Shown here piece after piece: positions 57,270 to 64,000 of a stretch of DNA of 64,000 nucleotides. Position numbers and translations under genes: made by a program. How positions within the stretch are numbered: position 1 is the first letter of the stretch; each line of letters begins with the position of its first letter. The notes under the pieces are model-generated. The model was given only the letters and a program-made list of their open reading frames with translations. It was not told where the DNA came from and did no database searches. Source of the stretch: Siphonodentalium dalli (Eukaryota > Mollusca > Scaphopoda > Gadilida > Siphonodentaliidae). Location: assembly GCA_032622095.1 (NCBI GenBank), contig CP136063.1, positions 179,471,956-179,535,955 on the forward strand, read 5' to 3'.

Positions 57270-58506
57270 CATAATCATATTCATACTGCTTTTGTTGTTA
57301 GTACTTGTCACACACACCCTAAGTTCTCCACCGGATGTTGACAGACAATCCCTGCAATACTGAGAACAGTGACAATCACAGTAATACTGACAGTGAATAA
57401 GTTATAGATACTGACAGTGATACATTACATCATACAATCCTCAAATTCGGTTGCTTAATTTTCCTTAGGTTTTTTTGTTTTTGTTTTTAGAATTATATAT
57501 AGATTCTTCATTTGTAGAATAAGTTGAATAACAATCAGTTATTATGACAATCGTCGTCAACAATGAATGACATTGATAATTTGATAGTTGTCTGGTTGTA
57601 TAATTTGATCGATTCAATGATTGCTGGCACTGAATTTCTATCTCGCTGGCCTCGCGACTATCTTCAGATCTTCGTCGGCATTCTGGGTCAATATTTAAAA
57701 ACAAGCTCTCAAATGCATCTTCGGTATCTGCTACAGGTACAGGATATAGTCCACAGTCCGTATATCATCGCAGTTTTCATGTTCAGGGTAACTTTCTGAC
57801 GCGAAAATGTTCGAGAACATGCATTTTTTTTTGCTCGCGGGGATATCCCATGTTGACGTCACGGATTTTGCGGTTAGGTGACTCCAGCAAAATTGGTGCC
57901 CCTATCGTTAATTCAAGAATTGTTCATTGGTTTGTAAACGGAAGCTATTAATTCTGTAGACTCGTCCATTAATTCTGAATTTTTAGTCATTGGTTTCACC
58001 GGAAATAGTTGAGTCCGCTATTAGATATTGATTCGAATACGAAACCTATTGATTTTAAATAGAACGTTATTAATTGTGCATTGGTGATAATTTATATGTA
58101 TTAAATTTAAGAATGACAATAAGGTCTATTAGTTTTATAACGATAATCATTGCTCGTGCGAAATCGTCTAATGGTTTGAAATATCTTTATTGATTAAGAA
58201 AATATGGCTATTGAAACGGAATGTACGTTTATTGAAAATGCGTGAATCTGACTAAGTGTGTGTTATTAGATATTAGTTGAACAATGAATACTATTAAATT
58301 AAAATAGAATATTAAATTTGCATCGGTCAACATTGATTATGAATCTATATCTATTAAAACGGAACTGTCTCTTATTGAATCCAAGAACGACAATTGGTTT
58401 GAAAATAGAGAATATTGGTTTGAAAATAGAGACTATTGTTTTCACAAACCACCATTAACTTTTATTTCATGTAATTTCCGACCGAATGGCCGCCCATACT
58501 TATTTC

Positions 58507-59984
58507 CACTTTGAACTGGAATTAATTTAATACCTCACTATAGCAACATAGGACATTGTAGAATTGAAGATATGCTTGGAACAAAATAGAATTGTCACAA
58601 TTGCATGTGATGGGTAAGCACATTATTGCATAATTATAGGACAACATGGAATTGAATTGGGTTGTTATTATTAACGTATATAATATCAGCATATACATGT
58701 AGTATGATCTACATCTGCATAATTATAAATTATCCGTACGTGCCAGGGGGTGGGATGACTGTAGCCCTCCCAAGACATTTTGCATGTTTGAAATTTGGAC
58801 ATTTTCGGTAAAATTACGTAAAATTTCGGGCAATTTGTATGGTGATTCGGCGGGGAAATTGTGGTAATTTCAGGATTTTTTTTCTCATTTTTTTGTGGCC
58901 GAAATATACACAATTTTGCATGTATTTTAATATATATAACAAATATTGGATACATATCACATATTGAATCGAAACTACATAATAGCGGACCCATAATACA
59001 ACTTAGTTCGTCGGCAGGGGTGTGGCGAAGATGTCCTGAATTGGGAGGGGGTTCCCAACTTCCCACGTAAGAAATTCCGATTGCACCACCAGTCATAGCT
59101 TCCCAATATGTACCCTCTCATGTCCCCATTTTTCATAAGTATTGAAATTATATAGATATTGATATTTGGTAGATGTAGGGCACAGTAGCATGTTATATGT
59201 ATTTGCCTCCAAGGCATGTCGATCGTTGCCCTTTGTGTATACCTGGGACTTTAAAAAATATCAGGCAGAAATTGCCCTTTGTAGATTCCTGGGACTAAAA
59301 AAATGAATCTGTACTATGACTAACGCCCGTAGATAGCATATTCCACTGGTACAAAACCTGGGATCTTTTTATTTTCTGACCCGTTCTGACGGGGAACTTT
59401 ATAACATTGAACAAACAGGGCGTGACTTGTTCCGTAATAATCTACTTCACATTAGGGGGTGGTCCCAGCGCGAGATTGCATGCAATTTTTTACTTTTGTG
59501 TGCCGATATCGTAATAATCATTGCAAATACTAATCCGGGCGAAATTCCGTAATTTTATGCGACGCAAAGTCACTTAGAACGTGCAATTTGGAGTTAGAGG
59601 AACTATTAAGGAACAGGTAATAACTAAGAAATGTATTACCTATACCTATACATTTTGCCTGAAAACTGCACCAAAATATCTCGATGACGGGCCTTCTATT
59701 TTGTGCATTCCAGCTTATCGGCCATCTATAACATTACTTCGTACTCATCAGATAGTCAAATATTTGAATTCGGGTAACCTTATTCTACGAACTCGAGAAT
59801 ATAGAAACCAACAACAATATTTTAGTACGGTAAGTGTGTACCCATGTGTTTTCAACGCTATACACTACCCTGTCACAACATCAATTAGTGCCGGGTTTTT
59901 TTTACTGGTGGAATATGATCTCTACGCGGGTGTTAACCAGAGTAGAAATTCATAGCATGATCAAGTTTCGTCTAATCAGGCTAA
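58507..59984. other. No gene recognised
   Basis: Open frames of 80-136 codons occur (58686-59096 minus; 59581-59955 plus) but show no family motif. Composition is like the flanking non-coding DNA. Confidence 0.4.
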
Positions 59985-61450
59985 CGGGTGTCTAAAACCA
60001 CCCTCTTAATAGTATACCAAACCAACCGACGAGTGTCTAAGTCCATAGAACTGGCATCCCAAATCAGCCAAATTGTGTCGCAAACCACCAAACAGGTATC
60101 CATATCAACCCAACGGGGGTCCCAAACCATCCAACTCCTATTCAAACCCGTCAAAGATGTGTTCCAAACCATCCGATTGTCATATATACATGTATGCCAC
60201 CCACAGAGTGTTCCAAATAATTCATGTGCGTGGTGTCCCAAACCAACCATCAATTGAGTACCCCAACGTGCCACCCAACGGGTGTCCCAAACCAACCAAC
60301 GAGTATCCATAACCATCCAGTAAGTGTCCCAAGCAACATGATGATTGCCTCAAATCAACAGGAGTGTCTAAAAATATTCAACTAGTGTCTCAAACCACCC
60401 CTGAATCTCCCGCTCCATAAAATGAGTGTCACAAACTAGTGTAGAAAACCACCCATCGAATATCTCAAACCATCCAGCGAGTGTCCCATGGTTTGATAAA
60501 CTCATTGGATGGTTTGGAACACTCATTTGATGGTCTGGAATACTCGATGGAGGGTGTGTACACTATATATGACAGTTAGTAGATGTTTGTGACGCCTGTT
60601 GGATGGGTTGGGAACTCATGTGAAGGTTTGTGATACTAGTTTTATAGTTTGTGTCACCAGCTGGGTGGTTTGTGATACACACCCGTTGGATAGTTTGGGA
60701 CACCAATTGGTTGGATTTGGGACACTGATTTTGTCACTGATTGTGCAATTTGGGACACCAGTTGAATCGATTGAGACGAAATTTGAGTGGTTTTGGACAC
60801 CTGTTGTATGACAGGGCCCTACCCAGATGGCTTGTTACACTAGATGTTTGGCACGAGGTACATCATGAATGCCTATTTGTCATTCTTTCTGTGGTTTATG
60901 ACACCCAGACCCACTGTATGGTTTGGGACACTCTTTGTGTGGCTTTGAACGTTCATTGAATGGTTTGACAGACTCGTTGTGTGCACGTTGTATGGCTTGG
61001 AACATGGGATGGTTATGGACACTCATTGGAGGGGTGGGTGGTTTGGGACACAACCTGTGTGGTATGGAACACCAGTTGTATAGTAATGTGGCACTAACAG
61101 TGTGGTTTGGAACATTCATTGAATTGGTTGGGGCACTATAATCGGGTGGATTGAGCCATCATTGAGTCTTTCAGTTGGGTGCATGGTTTGGGGTACTATA
61201 TGCGTGGGTTGGATACTATTTGCATATGGTTGTAAGCACTATACCTGGCAGGTTAAGGAAACTCTATGGGTGGGTTGCATATGACACTCTTTCTGAAGTT
61301 TAGGACAATATTTGGATTTGAGGTTCCCATCGTATGGATTTGCATGTTGGTTTTGCATACTAGGTCGGTGGTTTGTAACTCTGTATATGGTTTGATACAC
61401 TCGTTATGTGGTTTGAGACACTCATTTTATAGTTAGTGGTTTTGGAAACT
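59985..61450. repeat. Bidirectional 21 bp minisatellite with a central orientation switch
   Basis: From 59985 to ~60490 the units read GTGTCCCAAACCAACCAACGA with variation; from ~60490 to 61450 the complement reads GGTTTGGGACACTCATTGG-like units. The switch is at the CCATGG palindrome (60486-60491). Since 21 is a multiple of three, open frames with VWDTRWL- or PNQPTNEYP-like heptads result; these are repeat translations. Confidence 0.85.
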
Positions 61451-61882
61451 ATACTATGATTGCATATATATGTATATATCACTACTGTGTGGCTATCAAT
61501 TTATTCGATATGTGAAGATTTAGTGAAAAATCAACAAACACACTTCAATTGCTGACTTCCGATCGCAATTTTCGCCGACATTTTGAAACATTTTAAAACA
61601 CTGAATTGACAAACCGTCAGGCTATGACTTAATATTATTGGATTAGGATTGGACATCATGTATGGTGGCACAACTATAGCCATTTACGCCCACTGTTTTC
61701 GTATAAATGGAAAATATCTCGTGTTACTATACTTCCGTTTGCCATTTTGCCCGCCATTTTTTGATTTTTCAGTTAAATTTTGCATGAAATGACAGGTATA
61801 ATTATGCCATGGCAACCAGAATAATGCGTTTATGATGCAGTTTTCTGTCACATTTATAGCATTGAACAAGACATATTTCCGA
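61451..61882. other. No gene recognised
   Basis: Non-coding. A GCCATTTTGCCCGCCATTTTT stretch near 61739 resembles the AAGATGGCGGC-type units of the 6.3 kb element's arms. Confidence 0.4.
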
Positions 61883-62445
61883 CTAAATCCTGAAAAATTA
61901 CCCATAATTCTGCTGTGGTTAAAGACACGGTTGGCCTTGGCGGTGGGTATCCTGTGAAAATATCTCCACCCGTCAAAAACCGCCACAAACAGAAAGAACA
62001 TCAAAATGTAGATAGACTTTGTCCGTATACATATAAGAAATATCGCATAAACAGTATGTTATGGTCATATGTTTGACCATTGTTATGTAAACAAAAGCAT
62101 AAAAAGTTACTTTTCTGGTGTTTGTTTATATTATGATGGTAAACATAAAGAGCGTTCTTTGTTGGTGAATACCTGATATGGAACTAATAAAGAGCGTTTA
62201 TCTCATTTGTGTGTCATTAGCCAGTAGCATTGTGCTGTCTTCTGTAACACAATCAGGCTCTTGCTTTGGTAAAATATAGTAGGTCTTTATGATAACATGC
62301 TGTTTACGCGATGGTCATGGTATATATGAACGGAACTGTATGCGTTTTAATGTTTTTCTGTTTACGGTGTTTGGAACAAATATGAATATTTTCGACAATA
62401 AAGGCCGCACGTGCCTTTAAGCAGTAGATTATTTAGGGCTTATTG
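61883..62445. mobile_element. Half of a mariner-type MITE interrupted by MITE E
   Basis: AAATCCTGAAAAATTACCCA and CTGCTGTGGTTAA match the right half of the palindromic MITEs at 17340 and 42655. After the 502 bp insert the remaining sequence (GCAGTAGATTATTTAGGGCT, TTATTGTA) follows as a diverged version of the expected MITE end. The left half is absent. Confidence 0.65.
61919..62420 (-). mobile_element. TTAA-flanked MITE family E, copy 2 (nested)
   Basis: Inverted copy of 44527-45026, bounded by TTAA at 61919-61922 and 62417-62420. It sits exactly at the single TTAA of the host mariner-type MITE, supporting TTAA (or TA) as its duplicated target. Confidence 0.8.
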
Positions 62446-62481
62446 TATATCTCTATATACAAACGGGATTCCGAAAATTAT

Positions 62482-62532
62482 TACTGTATAAAATCGCAAG
62501 AACATTCAATGTTCTTGCGATTTTATACAGTA
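62482..62532. repeat. Perfect hairpin, 25 bp arms, 1 nt centre
   Basis: TACTGTATAAAATCGCAAGA and the next five bases are followed by one C and the exact complement. It starts and ends with TACTGTA/TACAGTA, so a CTGTA-ended palindromic mini-element between TA flanks is possible. Confidence 0.85.
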
Positions 62533-63641
62533 GTTGTCATTGTCATTCTCTATTAAAAATCTACATAATGCAAACGAACAATTCGACCTATCTTTATATG
62601 CCATAAATTCGAATTATCGGTCAGAGTATGACGTATGAACGTACACTACGACCTGGTTTGATACCACACATCAAGTGCAACGCGGAGCAATGGGTCATTG
62701 TTCGACTTGTGATCGATAAATATGATTATCTTATCAGAGAAAGGGAGAGTATTTATACGGTTACTATTTGCTTTCAACATGGACTAATCTCGTTATCGCA
62801 TGTCCCCTTTTGTATTCAGATATATACCAGAGATAACCACATTTTCACCTGGATTTGCTATCTATGATGTGTATCAACTCCAAATGAACTTTCCAATTAT
62901 GCCGCGACCACTGGTTGCTGCATGATGACATACATGTAACTGTATACTCAGCACTGCATGCATGTACATCATTACAGCGAATTACAATGCTCGTAAACAT
63001 CGCAGTTATCCATGTCCCTCGTATAGAAATAATTATGTGGACTATACACTCTGAAATACGCTCTGTAATTCCATTAAATAAGGTCAATTAAGTTCAAATT
63101 TAAACGAAAATGTTTAACGGCCCTGTTACTGTGAAGTTACACCTATATCGGTTACTTTATTGTTGGGTAAAAGTTTACTAAATTATACCAAAATCATTGA
63201 AATCTTGGTTAAATCATGCAGTTTAACCCATTTGAGTGAGAAAAGTTTCTAATATTCAATAACATTTACTAAACCTTTACGCTAGCGGCATCGGATAACA
63301 TAATATTCTTTGCAACATTCCGATACCGATGAAAGCTGTATGCGGTGCGCCATGGAACGAGCAAGATTATGTCCAGTGCAGGCCTGGACTTGACAAGAGG
63401 GTCTACATCTGGAAATTTCCAACAGCACCCTCTGAGGCTCCTTGCGCCAGGTTCACAGCAATTCATTTGCTCCCCCATTGTGTTGGCCATTTCAAAACCT
63501 GATACCCGTCTCCCCCCAATTGGTTGGAAAATTTCCAAATGATAGCAATTTCAGACAAAAATTTGGTCTAAATATAGAAAAAATGTGTTACTGTTGCATA
63601 TTCTAAAGGTAACAAATTCTCCACTAATTTTATTTAGTCCA
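62533..63641. other. No gene recognised
   Basis: Open frames of 65-90 codons without motifs; no RNA gene or repeat boundary supported. Confidence 0.4.
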
Positions 63642-63860
63642 GGATATATCATGTCGACCTTTGCACCCCCCAGGACTCAACTTGACTCAATTGGCGTGCT
63701 TTGACACATTTAGCATTTACGCACACGATGAGACCATAATATACATTCCGGATAGTTTTGTCCGAGGTCACGTTTTACAAATGTCTGTATAATCCGGTCA
63801 AAGCCGAATCGACGCTAATAACCCAATGTTTGGTTCGAATCAGTGGGTGTTAGTGTTATT
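63642..63860 (+). repeat. Fragment of the arm sequence of the 6.3 kb element
   Basis: Matches the outer part of the arm (GTCGACCTTTGCACCCC, CCAGGACTCAACTT), then jumps about 320 bp to TTTTGTCCGAGGTCACG and CGAATCGACGCTAATAACCC. Its start coincides with the outer limit of the arms at 21504 and 26753, supporting that limit as a real repeat boundary. It ends near the window edge. Confidence 0.7.
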
Positions 63861-64000
63861 GTTTTGTTTTGTTTTGTTTTTATGGGGTTTGGGATTTAAC
63901 CCGGGAAGATTTGGAAGGGCAGTATGCCCTTCCATACAACCAACTTTTGAGTTGATTTAAATACATGATATGAAATACATAAACATGAAATGATGAAACA

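Larger units (their letters stand above)
52932..58505. mobile_element. Foldback-like element, 5.56 kb, minisatellite inverted arms
   Basis: Ends TATGGGCGGCCATTCGGTCG and its complement, flanked by CTTATT(T) at 52932-52938 and at 58500-58506. The inverted arms (52939-53580 and 57890-58499) consist of degenerate ~22 bp units built around (A)CCAATR or ATTCAATAA words. A 4.3 kb non-palindromic interior follows. Inverted arms made of short tandem repeats plus a 6-7 bp target duplication resemble Foldback/Galileo-type elements (P superfamily), but no transposase is recognisable. Confidence 0.65.

Noticed and set aside
59981-60316. A 111-codon frame with VWDTRW heptads
   Set aside because: Direct translation of the 21 bp minisatellite; the opposite strand is also open in several frames.
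1-64000. tRNA, 5S rRNA or snRNA genes
   Set aside because: I saw no convincing A/B box pair with cloverleaf pairing, or rRNA core words; a covariance-model scan would be needed to exclude short ones.

Overview
The window looks like intergenic DNA from an AT-rich, repeat-dense animal genome. A marine invertebrate such as a mollusc or other lophotrochozoan fits best, but this is inference. The reasons are the absence of any intact host gene on either strand, a CR1/L2-like LINE carrying PHD, 2A and SGNH-hydrolase features known from marine invertebrates, and many non-autonomous DNA transposons. Most short open frames are chance frames or translations of simple repeats. No tRNA, rRNA, CRISPR array or bacterial operon was recognised.

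Layout. 0-15 kb: a duplicated block A+B is uninterrupted at 13.37-15.23 kb. At 0.06-6.6 kb it is split by a 4.65 kb segment (X1) holding Helitron-like units and degenerate ~170 bp tandem repeats. 6.6-15 kb also holds a 581 bp tandem duplication and an (AG)n tract. 15.3-20 kb: block C1, repeated as C2 at 40.6-44.2 kb, carries an array of mariner-type palindromic MITEs. Only C1 contains a 1.13 kb piggyBac-like element, so C2 shows the empty TTAA site. 19.8-20.4 kb: remnant of a second LINE. 20.8-27.6 kb: a small MITE split by a 6.3 kb palindromic element with a 4 bp target duplication, itself holding a Harbinger-like insertion. 27.8-29.2 kb: a perfect hairpin, a GC-rich palindrome and a second MITE copy.

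29.3-40.3 kb: an inverted, expanded copy of X (X2). It contains a nearly full-length LINE on the minus strand (29.57-34.38 kb) and a hAT-like insertion (37.08-38.24 kb). 44.5-48.1 kb: a TTAA-flanked MITE, a second piggyBac-like element and tandem duplications. 50-52.7 kb: two more TIR elements and an X fragment. 52.9-58.5 kb: a Foldback-like element with minisatellite arms. 60.0-61.45 kb: a 21 bp minisatellite whose orientation flips at its centre. 61.9-62.5 kb: a MITE nested in a mariner-type MITE, followed by a perfect hairpin. 63.6-63.9 kb: a fragment of the 6.3 kb element's arm.

The only protein-coding system is the LINE. ORF1 is an SGNH-hydrolase-like protein with one internal stop. ORF2 has, in order, five GWxGLxHAxP repeats, a 2A peptide (GDIEENPGP), a PHD-type zinc finger, an AP endonuclease and a reverse transcriptase. 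It is broken by one in-frame stop and two frameshifts, so this copy is inactive. The window's main value is its internal comparison: several insertions have a paralogous empty site here, so their boundaries and target duplications can be read directly.
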